In this document: positions 9,032 to 17,001 of the stretch, in pieces
Position numbering within the stretch: the first letter of the stretch is position 1
How the letters are laid out: every line of letters begins with the position of its first letter
NCBI GenBank assembly: GCA_041397645.1
Contig: JAWKWE010000005.1
Coordinates: 1-64,000, forward strand
Origin: Hyphomicrobiaceae bacterium
Lineage (GTDB): Bacteria > Pseudomonadota > Alphaproteobacteria > Rhizobiales > Hyphomicrobiaceae
Length of the DNA: 64,000 nucleotides
Direction of reading: 5' to 3'
The notes under the pieces: generated by a model
The model's database searches: none
The model's input: only the letters and a program-made list of their open reading frames with translations
Told to the model about the DNA's origin: nothing
Made by a program: the position numbers and the translations under genes

Positions 9032-10891
9032 TCATTTCAAAAATCCAGTGGAAAGGATCGGAAAGGCGGCGACCAAAGCGAGGCCGACAAATAGGGCGAC
9101 GATGTAGGGAAGGATCTCGCGCATGCCTTTGTCGGGATGGACGCGCCCGATAGCGCAGGCGGCGTAGTAGCCGACGCCGAAGGGCGGGGCAAAAAGACCG
9201 AGTCCCATCGCAAGGACGACCACCATCGAATAGTGCACCGGATGGATGCCGAGCGATTTGGCAATCGGAAACAGCATCGGACCAAACAGCACGATCGCCG
9301 GAATTCCTTCGAGCACACTGCCAAGCACGATGAACGCCAGGATAGAGATCACTATGAAGCCCACCCCGCCGCCCGGGACGCGCGACATGGCGTCAGCAAG
9401 CTGGTGCGAGAAGCCAGACTGTGTCAGAGCCCAGGCCATCGCAGTCGCTGTTCCGATAATCAGAAGGATTGCACCGGAAAGCGAAGCGGTCTCGACGAGC
9501 AGCGTGCGAAGTCGTCCGAATTCGAAGCGGCGATAAAACACCAGGCCGACAAGAATGCAGTAGGCGATGCCCAGCGTGGAGACTTCTGTGGCGGTTGCGA
9601 CGCCTTCTACGACGGCCGCCCGGATGACGAATGGCAATGCAATGGCCGGCGCGGCGATCAGCAACGCACGTCCAATCTCACGCGAGGTCGCGCGGCGAAT
9701 GTGGCTCATGTCGTCATTGCGCGAACGCCAGAAGACAAGCAGACAGAGCATGGTTCCCAGCACGAGAGCCGGAACCAGACCGCCGCTGAACAGACTTGCA
9801 ATGGAGACGCCAGTAACAGATCCAATGGTGATGAGGACGATGGACGGAGGAACTGTTTCGGTTTGGGCGCCGGTGGAAGAAAGAAGGGCAACAAGATCGC
9901 CTTCGCGCGCGCCGCGCTTTTTCATTTCCGGGAAGAGAACCGGTGCGATTGCCGCCATGTCGGCAACCTTGGAACCTGAGATTCCCGATACGAGATACAT
10001 GCCGGCGATAAGGACGTAGTGAAGTCCGCCGCGCACGTGGCCGAGCAAGGACGCCAGGAAATCGACCATGGCCTTGGCCATTCCCGTCATCTCGACGATC
10101 TTTCCAAGGAACACGAAGAGCGGAATCGACAGAAGAATGAGGTGGCTCATGCCTTCCTCCATCCGCATCGGAATGATTGAAAGCGGCACCTGGGTCGTGA
10201 ACGCGAGATAAGCGTACGTCGTCAGCGCGAATGAGAAGGCAATCGGAATGCCTGCCAGAATGCATACAGAAAGCGCAAGGATGAAGAAGACGATTAGATT
10301 TGCGTTGCCCAGACGATCCCAAAGAGGCGTAGCGAGCCAAATGGCCGCCAGTGCGCCTGCGATTAGCGCAAAAGCCAGACCCGGGCTCGGTCTACGCGCT
10401 ATTTGAAACGCGCCGAAGACGAGCATCAGCGCGATGCCGGTAGGGATCGCTGCGATGCGCCATGAGTTCGGTATCTCCAGTGCCGGTGAGAGGATGACGT
10501 GCTCCTCGTGCGTGTAGGAAACCGCCGCGTAGATGATCAGCGCCAAAAAGACAATAGGGCCAGCGATGGCGAGCGTATCGAGGAACGCGCGGGGCTTTTC
10601 GCCAAGTCTGCTCAACGCGGCCGTCATGCGCATGTGTTCGCGCCGCCGGAAGGCGATTGCAGCGCCGAGCATGGCGAGCCAGAGAAACAGCACGGACGCG
10701 AGTTCATCGACCCAGGGCAGCGGATTGTGAAGCGCATAGCGCGCGCACACGCCAGCAAAGAGGATGACGATTTCGGCCGCGACAAGGATCGCCGCGGCTA
10801 TTTCCACCATGGACCCCAGGGCGGATTCGATAGGTGAGGCGGTATGGCCGGCCTGCGCGTCCGGAGCGGTGTGGGTGTCTAGCAGATCCAT
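9032..10891 (-). CDS. TRAP transporter fused small and large permease (DctQM)
   Basis: 619 residues. The first 165 or so form a four-helix DctQ domain (NPLPWVDELASVLFLWLAMLGA is its signature). The rest is a twelve-helix DctM domain with HLILLSIPLFVFLGKIVEMTGMA and the GSSLEG-like GSVLEGIPAIVLFGP. DctQ and DctM are separate genes in many bacteria and fused here. It imports organic acids using an ion gradient together with the DctP protein encoded four bases upstream. The ATG at 10891 was chosen because an earlier start would run far into the dctP gene. Confidence 0.9.
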   Translation of the reverse strand: MDLLDTHTAPDAQAGHTASPIESALGSMVEIAAAILVAAEIVILFAGVCARYALHNPLPWVDELASVLFLWLAMLGAAIAFRRREHMRMTAALSRLGEKPRAFLDTLAIAGPIVFLALIIYAAVSYTHEEHVILSPALEIPNSWRIAAIPTGIALMLVFGAFQIARRPSPGLAFALIAGALAAIWLATPLWDRLGNANLIVFFILALSVCILAGIPIAFSFALTTYAYLAFTTQVPLSIIPMRMEEGMSHLILLSIPLFVFLGKIVEMTGMAKAMVDFLASLLGHVRGGLHYVLIAGMYLVSGISGSKVADMAAIAPVLFPEMKKRGAREGDLVALLSSTGAQTETVPPSIVLITIGSVTGVSIASLFSGGLVPALVLGTMLCLLVFWRSRNDDMSHIRRATSREIGRALLIAAPAIALPFVIRAAVVEGVATATEVSTLGIAYCILVGLVFYRRFEFGRLRTLLVETASLSGAILLIIGTATAMAWALTQSGFSHQLADAMSRVPGGGVGFIVISILAFIVLGSVLEGIPAIVLFGPMLFPIAKSLGIHPVHYSMVVVLAMGLGLFAPPFGVGYYAACAIGRVHPDKGMREILPYIVALFVGLALVAAFPILSTGFLK

Positions 10892-10895
10892 CGCA

Positions 10896-11908
10896 TTACC
10901 CCAGCCGTCCGGTGAATTTTTCAAGAAGGCTCCACGCCTGTTCTCCAAATCGCTCCCGTGACCGCGCGTAAAAGCCACTAGTGCGTAAAGCGGCTCTGAA
11001 GGCGCCGGGTTCAACGGTGGAAAATTGAAGGCCGTGGCTCTCCAACTCCTTGCGCAAAGTCGTATTGGCTTGTGCGATATCGGCGCGTTCGGCGAGGGCG
11101 GCCGCGTTGAGATGTTTGGCGAGCACGCCTTGAATGTCTTTCGGCAGCGCGTTCCAAACACGGTCGTTTGCGACCAGCCAGAAGCCGTCCCAGGCGTGAT
11201 TGGTCAAAGAGCAGTACTTCTGCACCTCATAGAACTTCGCAATGCTGATCAGCGAGAGCGGGTTCTCCTGCCCGTCCGCGATGTGCGTCTGCAGGGACGA
11301 GTAGGCTTCGTTGAGCGGAATGCTCACGGGCGCGGCTTGCAGTGCTTTGAACATCGTCACCCACAACGGCACGACGGGAACGCGGATTTTGAAGCTGATC
11401 AGGTCTTGCGGAGAGAGGATGGGCTTCGTGCTCGTGGTGATTTGCCTAAAGCCGTTGTCCCATGCCGCCTCGAAGGGATGCAGGTGCGCACTGGAGAGTT
11501 GGGAACGCAGATGCTGGCCGAGCGCGCCATCCATCGACGCCCAGACGTCGTCGTAATTGGTGTAGGCAAAGCCGATACCCGGCAGTGCCATCACCGGAAC
11601 CAATGTCGACATCACGGTTCCCGGGAACGTCGCCATCTCCAGCGCGCCCGACCGGACTTGCGACAGCATGTTGGGATCGCCCCCTAAGTGGTTGTTGGGG
11701 AACAATTCGATGAGAATAGCGCCCTGGGTTTCAGCCTGAATGGCGGCGACGGCTTCGCGCAGGCGCACGTTTACGGGATGGGCCGGCGGCAGGTCGTTGC
11801 CGAGCTTCAATCGGACGGCAGAGGGGTTCGCGCGGAGTTGCCCAACAAAGCGGCGACGCAATAGGCGCCAACACCTGAAACTGCCTGTCTGCGGCTTAAC
11901 CCGTTCAA
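10896..11908 (-). CDS. TRAP transporter substrate-binding protein DctP, probably frameshifted at the signal peptide
   Basis: The main frame (10896-11861) encodes a DctP-type periplasmic binding protein, from VRLKLGNDLPPAHPVN through LFPNNHLGGDPNML and an arginine-containing ligand motif KIRVP. It lacks a start and signal peptide. The frame one step away, starting at a TTG (11908) with AAAGAGG six bases upstream, encodes MNGLSRRQAVSGVGAY followed by a hydrophobic stretch. That is a good twin-arginine signal, and it stops at 11807. The two join if the GCGCG run near 11829-11835 has gained or lost bases. Either the gene is disabled or the sequence has an error here. Confidence 0.8.
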
Positions 11909-11965
11909 ATCACACCTCTTTAGCGCAGGAAGCTGGCGGACCCTCGGAAAGGGATAAGCAACCTT

Positions 11966-12009
11966 ATTCTGAATTCAGAATTCAAGCAAGTGAATTCTGA
12001 ATTCAGAAT
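11966..12009. promoter_or_regulatory. Double perfect palindrome, probable operator of the GntR regulator
   Basis: The 16-bp perfect palindrome ATTCTGAATTCAGAAT occurs twice (11966-11981 and 11994-12009), with centres 28 bp apart. The whole 44-bp block is itself nearly symmetrical. It sits between the leftward TRAP/catabolic operon and the rightward GntR gene, so one site could control both. No other copy was seen in the window. Confidence 0.7.
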
Positions 12010-12075
12010 GCGCTTGTGTGGAGAGGGCGTCGCTACTATTATCTTGCCAATGCCCGCCAGCCATGGAGGCCCGCC

Positions 12076-12765
12076 GTGAAGCCGCTTGCAGCCCAGCCTA
12101 GTCTTGTCGAACAGGTGTACGAGCAAATTCTCTCCGAGATCATCGGCGGACGGCTGGAGGACAATCCACGGCTGATTCAGGATGACTTGGCAAAGACTCT
12201 CGGCGTCTCGCGACAGCCTGTGCAGCAGGCTCTGTTGTTGTTGCGCAACCAAGGCTTCTTGCGGGATGCGCCGGGCCGCGGATTGGTGGTCGCGCCAATT
12301 GATGCCGATTTCGTGCGCGACCTGTTTGAGGTTCGTGCTGCAACGGAGGCTCTGGCGTGCAGGCTCGCAGCGGATAGAGGCTGCGATGAAGCAGCAAAGT
12401 TAGGCGCCAAGTTTATCGAAGACGGTCGCAAGGCCGAAGCCGAAGGCTCCGTTCCCAAGTTGATCGCCGCCGATAAGCGGTTTCACGAATTTCTCTATGA
12501 GATCTCCGGTAACGGCTTGATCAAGGACATGATGCAACCCTATTGGGCGCATCTGCGCCGCTTGATGGGCGAGGTGCTGTTGAAAGATGAGACACCAAGG
12601 AAAATTTGGGATCAGCACGAGGCAATCCTCGCGGCCGTCATCAGTGGAAATGGTGCTAAAGCGGAGGAACTGGCGCGCGCGCACATCGCCAATGCGGCAA
12701 CGGTCTTCATAGAGCGGATGGCGAATTCGGAACACAGATCGGCTGCGCGCCGGCGTGCGGTTTGA
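12076..12765 (+). CDS. GntR-family transcriptional regulator with FCD ligand domain
   Basis: 229 residues. The GTG start at 12076 has TGGAGG seven bases upstream and places the winged-helix domain directly at the N terminus (LVEQVYEQILSEIIGG, then the recognition helix LGVSRQPVQQALLLL). The C-terminal part is an all-helical FCD domain with the metal- or acid-binding D/H residues in VRAATEALACRLAA and FHEFLYEISGN. Such proteins repress catabolic operons until the substrate or its CoA ester binds. It is divergent from the TRAP operon, with the palindrome pair in between. Confidence 0.88.
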   Translation: MKPLAAQPSLVEQVYEQILSEIIGGRLEDNPRLIQDDLAKTLGVSRQPVQQALLLLRNQGFLRDAPGRGLVVAPIDADFVRDLFEVRAATEALACRLAADRGCDEAAKLGAKFIEDGRKAEAEGSVPKLIAADKRFHEFLYEISGNGLIKDMMQPYWAHLRRLMGEVLLKDETPRKIWDQHEAILAAVISGNGAKAEELARAHIANAATVFIERMANSEHRSAARRRAV

Positions 12766-12811
12766 ATTCGCGCTACAAATAGAAATCCAAGACATTAGGG
12801 CAGGATAAGTC

Positions 12812-13990
12812 ATGAACGCAGTGTTCGTCGTCGGCGCACAACGCAGCGCAATCGGAAGCTTCGGGGGAAGCCTGAAGGATGTGCCGCCCGGGGAACTCGG
12901 CGCACATGTAACGCGGGCAGCGATAGAGCGAAGTGGCGTCGATGTAAACCGCGTTGGCCATGTCGTATTCGGTCAAGTTGTGCCGACGGTTCCGGCGGAT
13001 GCCTATCTATCACGTGTTGTGGCGGTGAACGCAGGCGTCCCTGTCGAAACTCCAGCCTTGACTGTCAACAGGCTGTGCGGTTCCGGACTGCAAGCGATCG
13101 TGTCAGCAGCACAGGCCATCATGCTGGGTGATTGTGACGTTGCAATCGGTGGCGGAGCTGAAGTGATGAGCCGTGCGCCCCACATAGTGTCTGCGTCGCG
13201 TTTCGGCCAGAAGATGGGCGACACGCTCATGATCGACACCATGATCGGTGCGCTCACCGATCCGTTCAACAAAATCCATATGGGCGTGACCGCGGAAAAC
13301 GTTGCAGAGCGCTATCAAATCACACGAGAAGATCAGGATGCGCTTGCACTGATGAGCCAGCAAAGGGCTGCGCGCGCGGTCCGGGAGGGCCGCTTCAAAG
13401 AGCAGATCGTGCCCATTGACGTCAAGATGAAGGGAAAGGTTGTTACGTTCGACACGGATGAGTACGTGCGTATGGACGCGAAGCCTGATGACTTCAGCAA
13501 ACTCAAGGCTGTGTTCAAGCGCGATGGCAGCGTAACGGCTGGCAACGCTTCGGGTATAAATGATGGAGCCGGGGCGGTTGTTCTTGCCAGCGAGAAGGCA
13601 GTGAAGGAGCAGGGTCTGAAGCCGCTTGCCCGTCTCGTTGGGTACGCCCATGCGGGCGTCGATCCGGCATATATGGGGATCGGTCCCGTGCCGGCGACGC
13701 AAAAGGTTCTGGAGCGGACTGGACTGAAGCTTGCCGATCTTGACGTCATCGAAGCAAATGAGGCGTTTGCTGCGCAGGCTTGCGCCGTTTCGCGCGAACT
13801 CGGATTTGATCCTGAAAAAGTGAACCCGAACGGAAGCGGTATCTCGCTTGGTCATCCTGTTGGAGCGACCGGAGCGATTATCACCACCAAGCTCATTTAC
13901 GAGCTCGCGAGGGCAGGGGGGCGCTACGGCCTATCGACGATGTGCATCGGCGGAGGACAGGGTATCGCGGCGGTCTTTGAGCGGGTCTAG
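12812..13990 (+). CDS. Acetyl-CoA C-acyltransferase (thiolase)
   Basis: 392 residues, the standard length of the thiolase II family. The catalytic triad is intact: C89 in NRLCGSG, H348 in GHPVGATG and C378 in CIGGGQG. It cleaves a 3-ketoacyl-CoA to acetyl-CoA plus a shortened acyl-CoA, or runs backward as acetoacetyl-CoA thiolase. It follows the GntR gene by 46 bases with GGCAGGA upstream, so it probably belongs to the same regulon and completes the pathway of the divergent operon. A polyhydroxybutyrate phaA role is possible, but no phaB or phaC is nearby. Confidence 0.92.
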   Translation: MNAVFVVGAQRSAIGSFGGSLKDVPPGELGAHVTRAAIERSGVDVNRVGHVVFGQVVPTVPADAYLSRVVAVNAGVPVETPALTVNRLCGSGLQAIVSAAQAIMLGDCDVAIGGGAEVMSRAPHIVSASRFGQKMGDTLMIDTMIGALTDPFNKIHMGVTAENVAERYQITREDQDALALMSQQRAARAVREGRFKEQIVPIDVKMKGKVVTFDTDEYVRMDAKPDDFSKLKAVFKRDGSVTAGNASGINDGAGAVVLASEKAVKEQGLKPLARLVGYAHAGVDPAYMGIGPVPATQKVLERTGLKLADLDVIEANEAFAAQACAVSRELGFDPEKVNPNGSGISLGHPVGATGAIITTKLIYELARAGGRYGLSTMCIGGGQGIAAVFERV

Positions 13991-14026
13991 CTTCAGTCAG
14001 TGGTCCAGTCGCGACCGTGTGTGTTG

Positions 14027-14158
14027 TCAGCCCCAACGTAGACGGTCGAGGTGTTGTTCGCGCCGGTCGCGAGACTTCCGTTGTACGCGACGCCGCGCAA
14101 TGAAGATAAGTGCTGCGAAAACGAGAAAGCAAATTACGGCGATTTCGATCGGATCCAT
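14027..14158 (-). CDS. Putative 43-residue single-span membrane microprotein
   Basis: An ATG at 14158 opens a 43-codon frame. It encodes a short acidic start (MDPIEIA), one hydrophobic span (VICFLVFAALIFIA) and a strongly basic tail (RRRVQRKSRDRREQH). This is the inside-positive layout of a small inner-membrane protein. No strong ribosome-binding site is visible. It lies alone between convergent genes. No family is recognised. Confidence 0.4.
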   Translation of the reverse strand: MDPIEIAVICFLVFAALIFIARRRVQRKSRDRREQHLDRLRWG

Positions 14159-14350
14159 GGCCTGACTCTAAGAGTGCGCCGACGTCGTCGAAACGGCGCA
14201 GGGCAGCGTTTGCAGTCGCGGCGGGCCAAAAAAATGGATCGATTACTTTGGAAGCGGTCGGCCCGCATAATGGAATATGAGAAAGCGACGGCCGGACCAA
14301 ATTGGTCCGGCCGTTTCTTACTAGCCGCGCAAAATTTCGTGGAGCTTGCG
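14159..14350. other. Intergenic region with a strong hairpin terminator
   Basis: Between the thiolase side (+) and the flavin oxidoreductase (-). Bases 14288-14313 form a near-perfect stem (ACGGCCGGACCA with TGGTCCGGCCGT). TTTCTT follows on the plus side and a C/T-rich stretch on the minus side, so it can end transcripts from both directions. No other feature seen. Confidence 0.6.
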
Positions 14351-15490
14351 TTAGGAACTTTTGTGTCGGACCATCGATGCCGCGCGGGCCCTCAGCCAAT
14401 GTCCTGCCTGTACGGGCCAGGCTGAATAATCTAGCGGGTTGTTGGTCAGTTCCGCCGCTGCGTGGAGCGGCCATTGTGGATTTGCCAGCGCTTCACGACC
14501 AAGCGCAACTAGGTCTGCGCGATCCTCATCTACGATGCTGGCGGCTTCGGATGGCTTGGTAATGAGCCCCACCGCCATCGTCTTGATGTCAGCCTTCTCT
14601 CGAATGGCTTGAGCAAACGGCACCTGATGCATCGGTCCAGGCTTGCCGCTATAGCTGCGGCCAACGCCGCCCGACGAGGTGTCGACCACATCGACTCCGA
14701 TCTTGGCGAGCGCCGTGGCGAAGACGATGCTGTCGTCGAGGGTCCAGCCACCCTCCACGCCGTCGATCGCTGAGATCCGCACGAACAGCGGCTTGTGCTG
14801 CGGCCAGACCGCGCGCACCGCTTCGATGGTCTCCAACGGAAAGCGCATGCGATTTTCCAGAGTGCCGCCGTAGGAGTCCGTCCGCTTGTTTGCTATGGGC
14901 GACAGGAACTCGTTCATCAGATAGCCATGCGCGCAGTGAACTTCGACGATTTCGAATCCTGCCGTATCTGCGCGGCGCGCCGTCGCGACGAAGGCGTCAC
15001 GTATGCGATCAATCCCGGCTTGGTCGAGAGCTTCAGGCATCAGCCAGCCGTCGTTATGAGGAATAGAGCTGGGGGCATAGACCTTCCAAGGCGCCTCGGC
15101 GCGTTCGGTCAAGTCTTTTTCTGTCATCGCAGAATCGCCTTCCCACGGGCGCTGCGCAGATGCCTTGCGGCCCGCATGTGCAATCTGGATCGCAGGCACG
15201 GCGCCATGGGTTTTCAAGAATGCCGCGATATGTGCGAGCGGCACGATCTGGGCATCGTTCCAAAGTCCCAAATCGCCGTGCGTAATACGACCCTCCGGCG
15301 TGACAGCGGTGGCTTCGACCATAACAGTGCCGAAGCCTCCCAGTGCAAATCGGGAAAGATGCGCAAAGTGCCAGTCATTCGCGAGGCCGAGCCCGGCGGA
15401 GTATTGACACATCGGCGAAACGACGAGGCGGTTGCGCGGGGTGATGGAGCGCAGCGACAGGGGGCTGAGCAGCTTTGGAAAAGCCTTCAT
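14351..15490 (-). CDS. NADH:flavin oxidoreductase of the old yellow enzyme family (YqjM-like)
   Basis: 379 residues, an FMN-dependent TIM barrel. The flavin-tuning cysteine is in VVSPMCQYSA (C28), the pattern of the YqjM / thermophilic-like subclass. The substrate and FMN motif region VHCAHGYLMNEFLSP is intact, as is the C-terminal DLVALGREALANPQWPLHAA. It reduces activated C=C bonds such as enones. The ATG at 15490 is preferred because it aligns with family N termini; a start 13 codons earlier is possible. It is a stand-alone gene. Confidence 0.92.
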   Translation of the reverse strand: MKAFPKLLSPLSLRSITPRNRLVVSPMCQYSAGLGLANDWHFAHLSRFALGGFGTVMVEATAVTPEGRITHGDLGLWNDAQIVPLAHIAAFLKTHGAVPAIQIAHAGRKASAQRPWEGDSAMTEKDLTERAEAPWKVYAPSSIPHNDGWLMPEALDQAGIDRIRDAFVATARRADTAGFEIVEVHCAHGYLMNEFLSPIANKRTDSYGGTLENRMRFPLETIEAVRAVWPQHKPLFVRISAIDGVEGGWTLDDSIVFATALAKIGVDVVDTSSGGVGRSYSGKPGPMHQVPFAQAIREKADIKTMAVGLITKPSEAASIVDEDRADLVALGREALANPQWPLHAAAELTNNPLDYSAWPVQAGHWLRARAASMVRHKSS

Positions 15491-15639
15491 GGTCGGTCCT
15501 TTGGCGGAAAGAGCGTCGAGGCGGGGCAACGCTCGTGTTTGAGTGACGGCTTAGATCGCGAATTTTCCGCGTCGCCGCCTCAGGGCAGATGGCCGCAGAA
15601 GGCGCGAGGATCAAGTCCGAACCATCCCAAAGCACAATG

Positions 15640-16698
15640 CTATTTCAGGAAGGATCCGCTCGCATGGGCCCGAATGACATCGTGAACGAAGTTGAGTTTG
15701 ATCCGGGCCGGGGTGGACACGATAAATGGATAGAAGTCGAAGTGGCCCATGCTGCGGCTCATCGAATTGAGCGCAAGAGTGAGCGGCACCCATCGCTCCA
15801 TCAACGCTTCGAAAGTCTCTTCACGATAGATGTCATATGACTTGAACGGCCATGCCGAACCGAACACCAGGCCGCTGGCGCGAGGTTCCAGGCCCCAAGA
15901 CTCGGCAGTGTCGAGCGCATCCACCATGTGCAGATAATGAGCCCAAGTCTCGGCCCAATCCTCCCAAGGATGCGCGTCCGCGTAAGCAGAAACGTAGCGC
16001 GATTGCCAGTCGGCCGCAGGGCCTTGGCCATGGTAGCGATCGAGTGCCGTCGCGTAGTCTTCGCGGTCGTCGCCAAACAGCTCGCGGAATTCCTCTAGCC
16101 GCCCTGTGGCCTCAACCAGAAGCATCCAATAGAAATGACCGCTCTCGTGGCGTAAGTGGCCGAGGAGGGCGCGATAGGGTTCGGAAAAGATTTGACGCTG
16201 TTGTTCGCGCCAAACGGAATCTGCCTCCATGACGTCGACGCTAATCACACCATCCAAATGTCCGGTGGTTGTGTGCCGCGCAAAATCGAACGTAAGCCGC
16301 CCCTTGCCGATGTAACTTCCGTCCAACGGCAAGCGGAACCGCAGCAACTGATAAACAAGGCGCTTCTTTGCGCGTTCGAACTTCTGCCAGGCCTTGAGAT
16401 TGGCTGTTTGCGAGAGATCGGGAATCGTTCGGTTCATGTCGCATGCCACGCAAAGGCCGTTGCCTTCGTCGACGCGCGTCAGCCAGTTGCAGGCCCCGTG
16501 CAGAGTATTTTCGCAATACTTATAGAGCGTTCCCGACGGATCTTTCAGCACGGTGCGTGCCTCTTCGCCGGACGCAGGGTTCAGCGTTCTCATATCGAGC
16601 GCCGCGCTGTCGAACGCCAGATCGTGACCGCAACGAATGCAGACAATATTTTCGAAGTAGATCCGGCTACCGCACGACGAGCAAACCGATGTCTTCAT
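15640..16698 (-). CDS. Zinc-ribbon putative zinc metallopeptidase
   Basis: 352 residues from the ATG at 16698. The N terminus is a zinc ribbon (C6, C9, C20, C23), followed by two more cysteine pairs (C62/C70, C83/C86). The core holds HESGH (residues 184-188), the HExxH pattern of zinc peptidases. A downstream glutamate/aspartate-rich helix (YADAHPWEDWAETWAHYLH) could give the third ligand. The family is usually called putative zinc-binding metallopeptidase. It is divergent from the transglutaminase cluster, and the two are often neighbours. It has no signal peptide, so it is cytoplasmic. Confidence 0.82.
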   Translation of the reverse strand: MKTSVCSSCGSRIYFENIVCIRCGHDLAFDSAALDMRTLNPASGEEARTVLKDPSGTLYKYCENTLHGACNWLTRVDEGNGLCVACDMNRTIPDLSQTANLKAWQKFERAKKRLVYQLLRFRLPLDGSYIGKGRLTFDFARHTTTGHLDGVISVDVMEADSVWREQQRQIFSEPYRALLGHLRHESGHFYWMLLVEATGRLEEFRELFGDDREDYATALDRYHGQGPAADWQSRYVSAYADAHPWEDWAETWAHYLHMVDALDTAESWGLEPRASGLVFGSAWPFKSYDIYREETFEALMERWVPLTLALNSMSRSMGHFDFYPFIVSTPARIKLNFVHDVIRAHASGSFLK

Positions 16699-17001
16699 AC
16701 CGTTTCCGATGAGCCTTGTGCGAGTCGACGATAAAGAACGGCTAGTTATAGACTTTGTTCCGAACCGTGCCGTAAGCTGATTGCATGAAATATGACCAAT
16801 AGCCAATCCAAAGTTTAATCACGACGCTTAAAACTGCGTCAAACCGGCGCAAATTTCATCGCGAAGAAGGTTCATACATTGGCAGCATCGAAGGCAACCG
16901 ATATTGCAGAATAAGCGTGTCTGATTTTTGAGCGCGCGGGTTTTTCGTGTCTTGCGGCTCGTTACGGCCGTGCCCCCACAACAACATCTGGTGTCGTCTA
17001 T
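16699..17001. other. Divergent promoter region
   Basis: 303 bases between the metallopeptidase (-) and the transglutaminase (+). It is more AT-rich than its surroundings, as expected for promoters facing both ways. No clear operator, hairpin or small gene was identified. Confidence 0.4.
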
